Positions 38,201 through 47,717 of a stretch of DNA of 64,000 nucleotides are shown here, one piece after another. Below the pieces are notes generated by a model that ran no database searches, was not told where the DNA came from, and saw only the letters and a list, made by a program, of their open reading frames with translations. The stretch is from positions 1,736,001 to 1,800,000 of the forward strand of contig NZ_LS483364.1 of assembly GCF_900475275.1 (NCBI RefSeq), in the 5' to 3' direction. Position numbers and translations under genes: made by a program. Origin of the DNA: Streptococcus sanguinis (GTDB lineage: Bacteria; Bacillota; Bacilli; Lactobacillales; Streptococcaceae). The number at the start of each line of letters is the position of its first letter. Position 1 is the stretch's first letter.

Positions 38201-38827
38201 ATGACAGAAAAAAATAGGCAGATGCAGGCTGTTTCCCCTCTTTTGCAAAAGATTATCAACTGGTCGTCCGCCATTGGCGCTCTAGGAACGGTGGCCTTTT
38301 GTCTTTGGGCATATTTCGCAGGCATTCTCCAGTCCAAGGAAACTCTCTCAGCCTTTATCCAGCAGGCGGGCATTTGGGGACCTCCTCTCTTTATCTTCCT
38401 GCAGATTCTACAGACGGTCGTGCCTATTATCCCCGGAGCCCTGACCTCTGTCGCTGGTGTTTTCATCTACGGCCATATCGTCGGCACCATTTATAACTAT
38501 ATCGGTATTGTCATTGGCTGCGCCATTATATTTTATCTGGCGCGCACCTACGGTCCGGCTTTTGTTCAGTCTGTCGTCAGCAAGCGTACTTATTATAAAT
38601 ATATCGGCTGGCTGGATAAGGGCAACCGCTTTGAGCGCTTCTTTATTTTCATGATGATTTGGCCCATCAGTCCAGCCGACTTTCTCTGCATGCTGGCAGC
38701 CTTGACTAAGATGACTTTCAAAAAGTACATGCTGATTATCCTTCTTTGCAAGCCCATCACTCTCGTCATCTATACCTACGGACTGACCTATATCATTGAT
38801 TTTTTCTGGAAAATGGTCTCCAAATAA
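38201..38827 (+). CDS. TVP38/TMEM64 family membrane protein
   Basis: 208 residues, five to six hydrophobic segments. The VTT domain is seen as ILQTVVPIIPGALTSVAG, then GCAIIFYLARTYGPAFV and MIWPISPADFLCM. Such DedA-related proteins probably act as lipid scramblases or transporters. GGAGG precedes the ATG. Divergent from yqeG and monocistronic. Confidence 0.88.
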   Translation: MTEKNRQMQAVSPLLQKIINWSSAIGALGTVAFCLWAYFAGILQSKETLSAFIQQAGIWGPPLFIFLQILQTVVPIIPGALTSVAGVFIYGHIVGTIYNYIGIVIGCAIIFYLARTYGPAFVQSVVSKRTYYKYIGWLDKGNRFERFFIFMMIWPISPADFLCMLAALTKMTFKKYMLIILLCKPITLVIYTYGLTYIIDFFWKMVSK

Positions 38828-38832
38828 AAAGA

Positions 38833-38852
38833 AGTTGATTGAAGAGTCAACT
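38833..38852 (+). terminator. Terminator after the TVP38-family gene
   Basis: AGTTGA / TCAACT hairpin followed by CCTTTTTT. It overlaps the end of the EamA remnant. Confidence 0.65.
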
Positions 38853-38858
38853 CCTTTT

Positions 38859-39148
38859 TTATTTATCCTTTTTGTCTCCCATATATAGTGGTTCAACTAG
38901 GAGAGGCTGCAGGACTTTTTTTTGCAGCCACAAGTCTTTAAGGGAAATGAGTGAAACAGCTATTAAAATCATAGCAATCCCTATCAGAACAATAACATAA
39001 AAGCTCTCTTTCATCAGAAAAAAGCAAAGAAGAACGTTGAAATAGGCTCAATAGAAGCTAGAAGACTGGATTTGACAGGACCTATCAGGGAAGTACCCTT
39101 AAAAAAGACCGTGTAGGAAAATATGGTCCTTTTCAAAACTTTTGACAT
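38859..39148 (-). pseudogene. EamA/DMT family transporter, C-terminal remnant with frameshift
   Basis: The first part of the minus strand gives FSYTVFFKGTSLIGPVK, then SSLLASIEPISTFFFAFF and two stops. A one-frame shift continues the same helix pattern as LMKESFYVIVLIGIAMILI, AVSLISLKD and a charged tail, ending with TAA at 38859-38861. The order (xxGPVKSSLLxxxEPI, then LxESFxxxxLIGxAMIL) is the last two helices of a drug/metabolite transporter. The N-terminal three quarters of the gene are missing. Confidence 0.75.
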
Positions 39149-39195
39149 CCCAATCTCTTTCTATATCTTTACTTATTATAGCACAATCCATAAAG

Positions 39196-39223
39196 AAAAA
39201 TCAGCCAGTTTTGACTGATTTTT
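39196..39223. terminator. Terminator downstream of the butanediol dehydrogenase gene
   Basis: AAAAATCAG / CTGATTTTT stem with a 10-nt loop, 23 bp past the stop. Confidence 0.8.
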
Positions 39224-39245
39224 CTTCTCATGATTATGCAAAGAT

Positions 39246-40292
39246 TTATTCTGGTGATACTAAAATCTTAATCTGTGACTTATCCTGAGTCAGCTCGATA
39301 AAGCCTTCTTTTACAATATCCTCCAGCTTAATCTTCTTGGTCACAAGCTTGTCAGCAGAGAAATAGCCCTGCTCCATCAGTTCCAGCACCTTAGGGAAAA
39401 TATGCCGGTAAGCGATAATGCCCTTGAGCGTTTTTTCTTGAATGGCAAATTCATTTGGATTAATGCTGGCTTCTCGTTCCCAGATAGAAACTACCATGCA
39501 TTCTCCAGCCTTGTGGACAGCAGCCAAAGCTTGTCCCAGCACAACCGGCACCCCGGTCACTTCATAAGATACATCTGCCCCGCCACCAGTTAAACGATGA
39601 ATAGCAGCTACCACGTCTTCACCCTCTTCTGGTCGCACAATGATGGCCCCAAGCTCCTCTGCCTTGGCTTGGCGTTCTGGAGATAACTCAACACCATAAA
39701 TCTTAGAGGCACCGGCCGCCCGCAAAGCCTCAACAATCAAGAGCCCGATTGGTCCCAAACCGAAGACCACCGCAGTATCGCCCGTCTTAAGAGCTGACTG
39801 ACGGACCGCGTAAACAGCCACAGCAGCTGGTTCTGTCAAGGCTGCCTGCTCATAGCTAAGGCTGTCTGGAACTTTGTGAACAATGTCTCCGTCCAAAACA
39901 CAGTATTTGGCAAAACCTCCGTCTGCCGCCAAACCGACAAAGTTTAGATTAGGGTCCAGATTATAGTCACCGACAAGATTATGCTTAGCCAAAATAGGCT
40001 CTACTGTCACCCGATCGCCAACTTTGACCCGTGTCACAGCACTGCCGACCTCAACAATTTCCCCAGCAAACTCATGTCCTAAAGTTACAGGTGCCTTCTG
40101 GCCAGAGTAGACATGCTCTGTTTCCGTCGGAATAAAAATCGGTCCGTCCAGATATTCATGCAAGTCAGTTCCACAGATTCCTGTGAACTTGACCGCAATC
40201 TTGACCTGATGCGGTTTGACTTCTGGTACATCCACTTCTTCAATACGAACATCTTTAGCGCCATACCAACGCGCAGCATTCATTTTTGCCAT
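39246..40292 (-). CDS. 2,3-butanediol dehydrogenase (zinc alcohol dehydrogenase family)
   Basis: 348 residues. Catalytic zinc region GICGTDLHEYLDGP and GHEFAGEIVEVG, Rossmann motif VFGLGPIGLLIVEAL. The structural-zinc cysteine cluster is absent and replaced by AKHNLVGDYNLD, typical of (R,R)-butanediol dehydrogenases such as BdhA. Interconverts acetoin and butanediol with NAD. The ATG at 40292 is chosen because GAGG lies at the right distance; an ATG at 40298 is closer to it. Monocistronic. Confidence 0.87.
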   Translation of the reverse strand: MAKMNAARWYGAKDVRIEEVDVPEVKPHQVKIAVKFTGICGTDLHEYLDGPIFIPTETEHVYSGQKAPVTLGHEFAGEIVEVGSAVTRVKVGDRVTVEPILAKHNLVGDYNLDPNLNFVGLAADGGFAKYCVLDGDIVHKVPDSLSYEQAALTEPAAVAVYAVRQSALKTGDTAVVFGLGPIGLLIVEALRAAGASKIYGVELSPERQAKAEELGAIIVRPEEGEDVVAAIHRLTGGGADVSYEVTGVPVVLGQALAAVHKAGECMVVSIWEREASINPNEFAIQEKTLKGIIAYRHIFPKVLELMEQGYFSADKLVTKKIKLEDIVKEGFIELTQDKSQIKILVSPE

Positions 40293-40390
40293 AAACATAC
40301 CTCGCTTTATAATTTATTAGTTTTATTGTAAACCCTTTCAGAAATCTTGTCAAAAGATTAGCTACATTTTCAAAAAATAGCATACAAAAA

Positions 40391-40406
40391 ACCAGCATCA
40401 GCTGGT
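40391..40406 (-). terminator. Terminator downstream of the 40414 gene
   Basis: ACCAGC / GCTGGT stem, ATCA loop, T6 on the minus strand. Confidence 0.85.
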
Positions 40407-40413
40407 CATAGAC

Positions 40414-40770
40414 TTATTCTGCAATTCTAGCAGTATAAAAAGGCAGAAGGAACAGGAAGCTAATGCACAGAATCAAGAGAATCACACGAAGCCATCCGCC
40501 AAATAGAAGCGCAACCACTAAAGTTACTAAATAAACGGAAAAATTAGTAAAATTAGTTTCAATCAGCAAGGTTTGGCCTGCTTTAACTGTCACTGGCTTG
40601 GTTTTCATAGGAGCAGATCCCGCACGGACTTCTGCTTCATTAGCCGCAATTGGAAAAACAACCTCTTCTCCGTTTTTGATTGCGCCAACTTTCTGACCAT
40701 CGATAAAGACTGGAAACTTACCAATAATCCCTACAAAACCTGTCTCGCGTTTGATTTTAATTTCTGACAT
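40414..40770 (-). CDS. Hypothetical small membrane protein
   Basis: 118 residues. N-terminal about 75 residues form a beta-rich PEGA-like or carboxypeptidase-regulatory-like domain (PVFIDGQKVGAIKNGEEVVF), followed by two hydrophobic helices at the C terminus (VYLVTLVVALLFGG and VILLILCISFLFLLPF). Stands alone between two terminators. Function not known. Confidence 0.7.
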   Translation of the reverse strand: MSEIKIKRETGFVGIIGKFPVFIDGQKVGAIKNGEEVVFPIAANEAEVRAGSAPMKTKPVTVKAGQTLLIETNFTNFSVYLVTLVVALLFGGWLRVILLILCISFLFLLPFYTARIAE

Positions 40771-40821
40771 AAAAGACTCCTTTGTTTTTTCTATTATTTT
40801 AACATAACTAATGGCTAAATA

Positions 40822-40861
40822 AAAGATAGAAAACCAGCCTTGAGGCTGGTTTTCTATCTTT
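40822..40861. terminator. Strong bidirectional terminator after gatB
   Basis: Perfect 18-bp stem around TTGA, inner part AACCAGCC / GGCTGGTT. T-rich on both exits. Confidence 0.9.
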
Positions 40862-40862
40862 T

Positions 40863-42296
40863 TTAAAGTTTCTCCAACTCTTCATTGAGCAGTTTTTGTG
40901 CTACTTGTGGATTGGCTTGACCCTTAGTAGCCTTCATGAGCTGACCGATCAGTGACTTGGCCGCATTCTTATTGCCACCCTTATAGTCATTGATAGCTTT
41001 TTCATTATCCGCAAAGACTTGCTGGATGATTGGAAGAAGCTGGGCTGGGTCTGAGATTTGAATCAGGCCTGCTTTCTGCACATATTCCTTGGCAGAGCCA
41101 CCGTTTTTAGCTAGATGGACAAAGACCTTCTTAGCAATCTTAGAAGAAATCGTTCCGTCTGAAATCAATGCAATCATTTCAGTCAGGTTCTCAGGTGTCA
41201 GCTCAATCTCAGAGATGGTCTTGCCTTCGGCATTGAGGTATTGAGCCACTTCCCCTTGGAGCCAGTTAGAGACAGCCTTGGCGTCACCGCCTGCTGCAAG
41301 AGCTGCTTCAAAGAAGTCTGACACAGCCTTGGTCGCTGTCAGCTGCTTGGCATCGTAGTCAGACAGACCGTAGTCGCCCACATACTTAGCTCGGCGTTCT
41401 TTTGGAAAGGCTGGCAGGCTACTGCGCACTTGCTCAATCCAAGCATCCTCAATCTCAAAGATTGGCAAATCAGGCTCTGGGAAGTAACGGTAGTCCGCTG
41501 AACCTTCCTTAACCCGCATGAGCAGGGTTTCGCCAGTTGCTTCGTCATAACGACGGGTTTCCTGACGAATTTGACCACCGCTGCGTAGGATTTCAGCTTG
41601 GCGCTTTTCCTCAAATGCCAGACCCTTGCGGACAAAGTTGAAGGAGTTAAGGTTTTTCAGCTCAGTCTTGGTACCAAATTCTTCCTGACCGTAAGGACGG
41701 ATAGAAATATTGGCATCCACCCGCATGGAGCCCTCTTCCATCTTGACATCCGAAATACCCGTGTACTGGATGATTTCCTTGAGGGCAGTCAGATAGGCAT
41801 AAGCTTCTTCTGGACTGCGCATATCTGCTTCCGATACAATCTCAATCAGCGGCACCCCTTGACGGTTGAGGTCCACATAAGAGTAACCATCGCTGCCATG
41901 GGTATTCTTTCCGGCATCTTCTTCCAAGTGGGCCCGCTCGATACGGATTTTCTTGGTCGTGCCATCTTCTAGCTCAATCTCAATCCAGCCATTGTAGCCA
42001 ATCGGCTCATCAAACTGAGAAATTTGATAGGCTTTTGGATTGTCCGGATAAAAGTAATTCTTGCGGTCAAAGTGCATCTTCTGGTGAATATCCATGTTCA
42101 AAGCCAGAGCAGCCTTGATACCATAGTCAATAACACCCTTGTTCATAACAGGCAAAACACCTGGGAAGGACCAGTCAATGATATTGGTGTTGGCATTTGG
42201 ATCTTCACCGAAGTGAGCTGGAGCCGGAGAGAAAATTTTTGAATTGGTCTTCAATTCAACATGGACTTCCAGTCCGATAACTGTTTCAAAGTTCAT
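40863..42296 (-). CDS. gatB: Asp-tRNA(Asn)/Glu-tRNA(Gln) amidotransferase subunit B
   Basis: 477 residues. Typical GatB start [20 protein letters not shown], metal-binding and tRNA-acceptor region ([21 protein letters not shown]) and the C-terminal YqeY-like helical domain ending in [14 protein letters not shown]. Activates the side chain of mischarged Glu/Asp on tRNA for amidation. The ATG overlaps the gatA stop (TAATG). Confidence 0.98.
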   Translation of the reverse strand: MNFETVIGLEVHVELKTNSKIFSPAPAHFGEDPNANTNIIDWSFPGVLPVMNKGVIDYGIKAALALNMDIHQKMHFDRKNYFYPDNPKAYQISQFDEPIGYNGWIEIELEDGTTKKIRIERAHLEEDAGKNTHGSDGYSYVDLNRQGVPLIEIVSEADMRSPEEAYAYLTALKEIIQYTGISDVKMEEGSMRVDANISIRPYGQEEFGTKTELKNLNSFNFVRKGLAFEEKRQAEILRSGGQIRQETRRYDEATGETLLMRVKEGSADYRYFPEPDLPIFEIEDAWIEQVRSSLPAFPKERRAKYVGDYGLSDYDAKQLTATKAVSDFFEAALAAGGDAKAVSNWLQGEVAQYLNAEGKTISEIELTPENLTEMIALISDGTISSKIAKKVFVHLAKNGGSAKEYVQKAGLIQISDPAQLLPIIQQVFADNEKAINDYKGGNKNAAKSLIGQLMKATKGQANPQVAQKLLNEELEKL

Positions 42297-43762
42297 TATT
42301 TTTCACCTCCAAAGATAACTGGCTGCTGTTTGTGGTAGTCAGTCGTTGCTTCAAATGCTGCGGCTGCCTGATAGATGGTCTCTTCATCAAAGTGGTTACC
42401 AATCAGTTGCAAGCCGACAGGAAGACCATCTGCAAAGCCAGCTGGGATTGAAATGCCCGGCAGGCCAGCCAGATTGACTGGAATGGTCAAAAGGTCAGCC
42501 AGATACATAGCCACTGGATCTTGGTTTTGACTGCCCAAGTCATAAGCTACAGTTGGTGCAGTTGGACCTAAGATCAAATCATATTTTTCAAAAACCTTGG
42601 CAAAATCCTGCATAATCAAGGTCCGAACCTGACCAGCTTTCTTGAAGTAGGCATCGTAGTAACCAGATGACAGACTGAAAGTTCCCAGCATGATGCGGCG
42701 TTTCACCTCTTCACCAAAGCCTTCACTGCGAGATTTGACATAGACATCTTCTAGATTTTCAATGCCTTCCGCACGATAGCCATAGCGAATGCCATCAAAA
42801 CGCTGCAGGTTAGAGCTGGCTTCAGAAGAAGCAATGATATAGTAAACAGCCACGCCGTACTTGCTGTGGGGCAGACTGACTTCTTCAACGATAGCTCCTA
42901 GACTTTCCAAGTGCTTCGCTGCTGCTAAAATTGTTTCCTTGACCTTACTGTCAATTCCCTCACCCATGTATTCCTTAGGCAGGGCAATCTTCATCCCCTT
43001 GATGTCTTGGCCAATCTTGCTGGTAAAGTCTGGCACTGCTTCTTGTGATGATGTAGAGTCCTTAGGATCATTACCAGAAATAACATTCAGAAGCTGTGCA
43101 TTTTCCTTAACTGTCTGAGAGAAAGGCCCTATCTGGTCTAAAGACGAACCAAAAGCAATGAGACCAAAACGCGAAACCCGGCCGTAGGTTGGCTTGAGGC
43201 CGACTACACCGTTAAAAGAAGCAGGCTGGCGAATAGAACCACCCGTATCTGAACCCAGTGACAGACGAACCTGACCTGAGGCAACAGCTGTCGCTGATCC
43301 ACCAGATGACCCACCAGGAACCTTGCTGCTGTCCCAAGCATTCTTAGTCGTCTTAAAGTAAGAGTTTTCACTGGATCCACCCATGGCGAACTCGTCCATG
43401 TTGGTCTTCCCGACGATAATCATATCCTTACCGTAAAGCTTCTCTACGCTAGTCGCATCGAAAATCGGCTTGTAATTGTAGAGTATCTTAGAAGCAGCCG
43501 TCGTCAAAATCCCCTTGGTTGAGATATTATCCTTGACTGCCAGCGGAATTCCGCTCATAAGATTGTCCACATCAATGCCCTTAACATCCAGAGCCGCAGC
43601 CTGAGCCAAAGCCTCTTCTTCGCTGACAGTAATGAAGCTGTCCACAGCCGCTTCACGTTCTTTGATATCTGCCAAAGTCGCCTGAGTTAACTCTACCGCA
43701 GAAATTTCTTTCTTGACCAGCAAATCATGCAACTCTTCAATAGTCTTGTGATTAAAAGTCAT
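42296..43762 (-). CDS. gatA: Asp-tRNA(Asn)/Glu-tRNA(Gln) amidotransferase subunit A
   Basis: 488 residues. Amidase-signature enzyme with the Ser-cisSer-Lys centre: VKDNIS (Lys near 79), [14 protein letters not shown] and [11 protein letters not shown] (nucleophile Ser). Releases ammonia from glutamine for GatB. Start overlaps the gatC stop (TAATG), so the three genes are translationally coupled. Confidence 0.98.
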   Translation of the reverse strand: MTFNHKTIEELHDLLVKKEISAVELTQATLADIKEREAAVDSFITVSEEEALAQAAALDVKGIDVDNLMSGIPLAVKDNISTKGILTTAASKILYNYKPIFDATSVEKLYGKDMIIVGKTNMDEFAMGGSSENSYFKTTKNAWDSSKVPGGSSGGSATAVASGQVRLSLGSDTGGSIRQPASFNGVVGLKPTYGRVSRFGLIAFGSSLDQIGPFSQTVKENAQLLNVISGNDPKDSTSSQEAVPDFTSKIGQDIKGMKIALPKEYMGEGIDSKVKETILAAAKHLESLGAIVEEVSLPHSKYGVAVYYIIASSEASSNLQRFDGIRYGYRAEGIENLEDVYVKSRSEGFGEEVKRRIMLGTFSLSSGYYDAYFKKAGQVRTLIMQDFAKVFEKYDLILGPTAPTVAYDLGSQNQDPVAMYLADLLTIPVNLAGLPGISIPAGFADGLPVGLQLIGNHFDEETIYQAAAAFEATTDYHKQQPVIFGGEK

Positions 43763-44064
43763 TAGGCATCTCCTCCGTCATCTAGGATGGCAGGCACTTT
43801 GATGTAGCCCCGCTCTTTTTCAGGTACATTTTGGAAAAGCTCTTCCCGGTTCCAACCTGGCTGAGCCACATCTTCTCGCATATAGTTGATATTAGCAGCT
43901 ACATTAGAAGTGAAAGGCACACCCTCCGTGTCCACTTCATTGAGCAATTCGACCATGTCGACAATCTTGGTTAAGGTCGTCGCAAACTCAGCAGTTTCTT
44001 CTGGTGAAAAAGCCAGTTTTGACAGCTTAGCAACGTGACTTACTTCTTCTTGAGTAATCTTCAT
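43762..44064 (-). CDS. gatC: Asp-tRNA(Asn)/Glu-tRNA(Gln) amidotransferase subunit C
   Basis: 100 residues, small stabilising subunit: [20 protein letters not shown] at the start and [16 protein letters not shown] later. First gene of gatCAB. It lies 203 bp after aspS with no terminator in between, so it can be transcribed from the aspS T-box promoter. Confidence 0.96.
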   Translation of the reverse strand: MKITQEEVSHVAKLSKLAFSPEETAEFATTLTKIVDMVELLNEVDTEGVPFTSNVAANINYMREDVAQPGWNREELFQNVPEKERGYIKVPAILDDGGDA

Positions 44065-44267
44065 CTCTGATTCCTTTCATAAGATATGTGAGCTTTAGCG
44101 ACTAAAAATAACAATTTCTAGATGATATCTTTATTTCCAAGCTTCAGCTCACCTTTACTTTGACAAGCCAGGGATGCTGATTTATTTACCATCCGCTAGC
44201 TCTTTTCTTCAGCTTCTTCCTGCCATTCTTCAGGAATTCGCATCATTTCATTTTACCATATTTCAGG
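44065..44267. other. Gap between aspS and gatC
   Basis: 203 bp with no terminator. The minus strand carries an open frame of 16 codons (MMRIPEEWQEEAEEKS), a TAG, then 25 more codons in frame, with no ribosome binding site. It may be a gene remnant. Otherwise nothing recognisable. Confidence 0.4.
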
Positions 44268-46004
44268 CTAATTCTTCAATTCCAAATGCAGTTCTTTGAG
44301 CTGTCTTAGATCCACCAAACTTGGACTTTCCAGCATAGGATCAAAGCCAGTACCATTTTTCGGAAAGGCGATGACTTGCCGGATATTTTCTTCCCCAGCC
44401 AAAATCATAACCAAGCGATCTAAGCCCAGAGCCAAGCCGCCGTGTGGTGGGAAGCCGTATTCTAAGGCTTCCAGGAAGAAACCAAAGTCCCGTTCATAGT
44501 CTTCTCGGCTCATGCCTAAAAGCTCAAACATAGCTTCCTGAGCCTTCCGGTCATGAATCCGCAGACTCCCACCGCCGATTTCATAGCCATTCAAGACGAT
44601 GTCGTAGGCATGGCTACGGAATTGGTCTGGCTCTTGTCCATCTTCAAAGATGCCCTGTGTGAAAGGATGGTGCATGGCTTGATAGCGGTTTTGGTCTTCA
44701 TTCCACTCCAGCAGCGGCCAATCCACAACCCAAAGGAAATGAAGCAAACTCGGATCAATCAAATCTAAAGCTTTTGCGACTTCTATACGTAGATGTCCCA
44801 AAGCTTCCTGAGCCCGACGCTTCTTAGACATGACTAGCAGAATCAAATCTCCATCCTTGGCCTCAAAACGTTCCAGCAACTCCTGACTTTCAGCTTCAAA
44901 GGTACTAGCCAAATCACCAACTAACTGGCCATTTCCAACCTTTAGACTGGCGAAACGACTGCAGCCAAATTCCTTCATTTCCTGATAGTAATGACTCAGT
45001 TGTTTCTTACTAAAAGCACTAGCCGCATCTAGCACACAGATTCCCATCACTTCCTCTTGGTTATCCAAGACTTTCTTGATGAGAAGCGAATCATTGGACT
45101 GGCACAAATCCGTTAAACTCTTCAGCTCTAAACCAAAGCGCGTATCTGGCTTATCAGAACCAAAGCGGCTCATAGCCTCTTCATAACTGATAGTCGGAAA
45201 AGCTTCTGTCAACTCTAAACCATGAGTTTTCTTGACAACAGCCTTGAGCATGGCTTCAACCAGAGCTCGGATTTCTTCTTCGCTTGCAAAACTCAACTCC
45301 AAGTCCACCTGGGTAAATTCTGGCTGACGATCGCCCCGCAGGTCTTCGTCACGGAAACAACGAACAATCTGATAATAGCGCTCAAGGCCAGCGCCCATCA
45401 ATAACTGCTTAAGCATCTGCGGGCTCTGAGGCAGCGCGTAGAATTGGTTTTTAAAGACCCGACTAGGAACTAAAAAGTCTCTAGCCCCTTCTGGTGTTGA
45501 CTTGGTCAGATAAGGCGTCTCCACTTCCAAAAAGTCCAAACCATTCAAATATTCCCGAATGGTTGAGGTGACCTGGTGACGTAGTTTGAGGTTATGTGTC
45601 ATCTTCTCACGCCGCAAGTCTAGGTAGCGGTATTTCTGACGTAGGTCTTCCCCCGTATGGGCATGCTGGTCCAGCTCAAAAGGCAATGCCTTGCTGCTAG
45701 CAATAACCTCAATCTTTTCAGCTCTCAGCTCAACCTGACCAGACTTGATGGACTTATTGACGAAACGCTCTTCCCGCTGAACTACTTGCCCCGTCACTGC
45801 AATGATATCCTCTTTGCCAATGTCTTCCAACTTAGCAAAATCTTCAATCTCACCGCCAACGAAGACCTGAAGCAAGCCCTCGCGGTCCCGCAACTCAATA
45901 AAGGCTAGTTTGCCGTGATTGCGGATATTGGCCACCCAGCCAGTTGCGGTCATGGTCTGTCCGACCTGCTCTAAACCATAGTTTCCGATAAAAATTTCTT
46001 TCAT
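44268..46004 (-). CDS. aspS: Aspartyl-tRNA synthetase (bacterial type)
   Basis: 578 residues. N-terminal OB-fold for anticodon binding (about 1-110), class II catalytic domain with the GAD insertion and motif 3 LALGLDRLVMILAG. Residue 30 is His (RNHGKL), where E. coli discriminating AspRS has Leu30 and the nondiscriminating Pseudomonas enzyme has His31. GAGGG precedes the ATG. Preceded by a T-box leader and followed by gatCAB. If nondiscriminating, it would make Asp-tRNA(Asn) for GatCAB. Confidence 0.96.
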   Translation of the reverse strand: MKEIFIGNYGLEQVGQTMTATGWVANIRNHGKLAFIELRDREGLLQVFVGGEIEDFAKLEDIGKEDIIAVTGQVVQREERFVNKSIKSGQVELRAEKIEVIASSKALPFELDQHAHTGEDLRQKYRYLDLRREKMTHNLKLRHQVTSTIREYLNGLDFLEVETPYLTKSTPEGARDFLVPSRVFKNQFYALPQSPQMLKQLLMGAGLERYYQIVRCFRDEDLRGDRQPEFTQVDLELSFASEEEIRALVEAMLKAVVKKTHGLELTEAFPTISYEEAMSRFGSDKPDTRFGLELKSLTDLCQSNDSLLIKKVLDNQEEVMGICVLDAASAFSKKQLSHYYQEMKEFGCSRFASLKVGNGQLVGDLASTFEAESQELLERFEAKDGDLILLVMSKKRRAQEALGHLRIEVAKALDLIDPSLLHFLWVVDWPLLEWNEDQNRYQAMHHPFTQGIFEDGQEPDQFRSHAYDIVLNGYEIGGGSLRIHDRKAQEAMFELLGMSREDYERDFGFFLEALEYGFPPHGGLALGLDRLVMILAGEENIRQVIAFPKNGTGFDPMLESPSLVDLRQLKELHLELKN

Positions 46005-46094
46005 GTTCTTTCCCTCTCAAATCAATTAGTAGCTCCGCCCTATTGTTCAGGTTATTAGCAATATTTCCCAACCGCCTTCACCTGACCTACTGCA

Positions 46095-46322
46095 AAATAA
46101 AAAACTTCCGTCTCTAAAACAGACGAAAGCCGTGGTACCACTGTTATTCGCCGCCCTAAAAGGCAGCCTCTGAACTCGTAACGTGAGCGACGTTTGTGCT
46201 TAATCACACAAAAGATTACGAAACATGTTCTTCGGTTTTTGCTTTCTTGGTACTGCTCTCAGCTATCAGCACTCTCTGTGCAAGCCAGCAAGCCTACTCT
46301 GCTTCTCTTTTACTCTTAAATT
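46095..46322 (-). promoter_or_regulatory. T-box leader (tRNA-sensing riboswitch) of aspS
   Basis: The minus strand shows in order: AGTA of the stem I internal loop, the AGAGAG bulge region, the GAA partner of the loop, the T-box AACAGTGGTACCACGG at about 46124-46148, and a terminator (TTTCGTCTG ... AGACGGAAG followed by T6). The codon after GAA-G is AAC (46229-46227) followed by A, in the place where B. subtilis glyQS has GGC, so the specifier reads asparagine. The TGGN base is T. Confidence 0.85.
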
Positions 46323-46873
46323 GTATCTATTATAGTCGAACCCAGAACATTTTGCAAGTGGTTTAAGGCAAATTTGTGATTTTCCTCTGACAGAGAAGCC
46401 ACAGCTGGCTCTACCACTTGAATCTTATAACCAAGATTATAGGCATCAATCGCTGTATGCAAGACACAAATATCCGTCAAGACTCCAGTCAAAATGACCG
46501 TATCTACCTTTCTTTCCCGCAATCGAATATCTAAATCCGTGCCGGAAAAGGCAGAATAATGACGCTTATCCATCCAAAAGACCCGAGAGTATGCTTGATG
46601 CTTCTCATAAAAATCAGCCAAAGGACCATAAAGATTACGACCGCTGGTCCCTTTGATATTATGAGGTGGAAACAGCTTGCTCTCTGGGTGAAAGGCATCA
46701 TTCTCATCATGAGCATCAATAGTAAAGAAGATATAATCTCCTCGGTCAAAAGCTGCCTCCGTCACTTGAGCAATGGCTTCAGAAATTGCCTGTGCTGGCG
46801 CTCCTGCTGTCAACTTGCCCTCATCTGCGACAAAATCAACTGTATAATCAATGGAAATCAGTGCTTTAGCCAT
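46316..46873 (-). CDS. pncA: Isochorismatase-like cysteine hydrolase, probable nicotinamidase
   Basis: 185 residues. Start SIDYTVDFVADEGKL with the catalytic Asp, a metal-binding DAHDENDAFHPE pattern and the nucleophile Cys in VILTGVLTDICVLHTAID. Converts nicotinamide to nicotinate for NAD synthesis (nadD is in the window). ATG overlaps the codY stop by one base, so the two are coupled. Confidence 0.88.
   Translation of the reverse strand: MAKALISIDYTVDFVADEGKLTAGAPAQAISEAIAQVTEAAFDRGDYIFFTIDAHDENDAFHPESKLFPPHNIKGTSGRNLYGPLADFYEKHQAYSRVFWMDKRHYSAFSGTDLDIRLRERKVDTVILTGVLTDICVLHTAIDAYNLGYKIQVVEPAVASLSEENHKFALNHLQNVLGSTIIDTI
46329..46357 (-). promoter_or_regulatory. Promoter of the T-box-aspS transcript, inside the 3' end of the nicotinamidase gene
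   Basis: Minus strand TTGCAA (46357-46352), 17-bp spacer, consensus TATAAT (46334-46329). Transcription would start near 46322, a few bases before the upstream gene's stop codon. Confidence 0.8.
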
Positions 46874-47661
46874 TAGTAGTCCCTCTTTTTAATTTCATCA
46901 AAGACATCTGGAATCAGGACTTTCAGATAAGTTCCCTTCATCCCCAGTGAGCGGCTTTCAATAATCCCAGCACTTTCCAGCTTACGCAAGGCATTAACAA
47001 TCACTGAGCGGGTAATCCCGATACGGTCAGCAATGACAGATGCTGTCAGCTGGCCTTCATTGCCATTCAGCTCTCCCAAAATTGCTGAAACAGCTCTCAG
47101 TTCTGAGTAAGACAGAGTATTGACCGCCATGGTCACAGCTGTCCGGCGGCGGATATTTTTCTCATCCTCTTCCCGCTGGAAGTTAAGCAGCTGGATACCA
47201 ACCACTGTGCTGGCAATCTCAACCAAAATCAGATCATCGTCCGCAAATTCCTTGTCATTACGCCAGATAATCAATGAGCCCAAACGAATCCCTGAAACAT
47301 GAATGGGAGCAATAGTAGTCAGGCCATCTGGAAAATCATCCTTGGTCTCTACCGGAAAAATCGTCAAATCATGCGTAACCGGCAGATTAGCCTCCGTTTC
47401 ATAAACCAGGTTGGCTTCTTGGACATACTCCTCTGGGAAATTCTTATCTTGAAAAAAAGCTTCTACACGGTCATTATTGGTCTTGTAGCGCATGAAATAG
47501 CCTAGAAGACGTCCTTTGCTATTGATAATGCAGGCATTGCAGTGGATAATATCAGCCAACTGACGCGTAATAGCATTATAGGGCAAATCTTCCTGCATCT
47601 GCTCTTCCGAGCGCTTCAGAATAGACGTAATTTTTCGTGTTTTTTCTAGTAAATCGGCCAT
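46873..47661 (-). CDS. codY: GTP-sensing transcriptional pleiotropic repressor CodY
   Basis: 262 residues. N-terminal GAF domain binding branched-chain amino acids (about 1-150) and C-terminal winged helix ([20 protein letters not shown]). GAGGT precedes the ATG. A near-perfect CodY box sits just upstream of its own promoter, indicating autoregulation. Co-transcribed with the nicotinamidase gene, as in other streptococci. Confidence 0.97.
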
Positions 47662-47687
47662 ATTTTTACCTCATATTTATTAGCTTC

Positions 47688-47716
47688 ATTGTAACATAAA
47701 AGCCGTGAAATTTCAA
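47688..47716 (-). promoter_or_regulatory. codY promoter
   Basis: Minus strand TTGAAA (47716-47711), 17-bp spacer, TACAAT (47693-47688), 26 bp before the ATG. Confidence 0.75.
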
Positions 47717-47717
47717 T

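Noticed and set aside
38408..38896. 162-codon minus-strand ORF over the TVP38-family gene
   Set aside because: Hydrophilic shadow of a clear membrane protein gene; its 5' end only coincides with the EamA remnant.
46227..46229. Threonine (ACA) or methionine (ATG) specifier in the T-box
   Set aside because: Those need a shifted register relative to the GAA loop and lack the purine expected after the specifier; the downstream genes are Asp/Asn-related.
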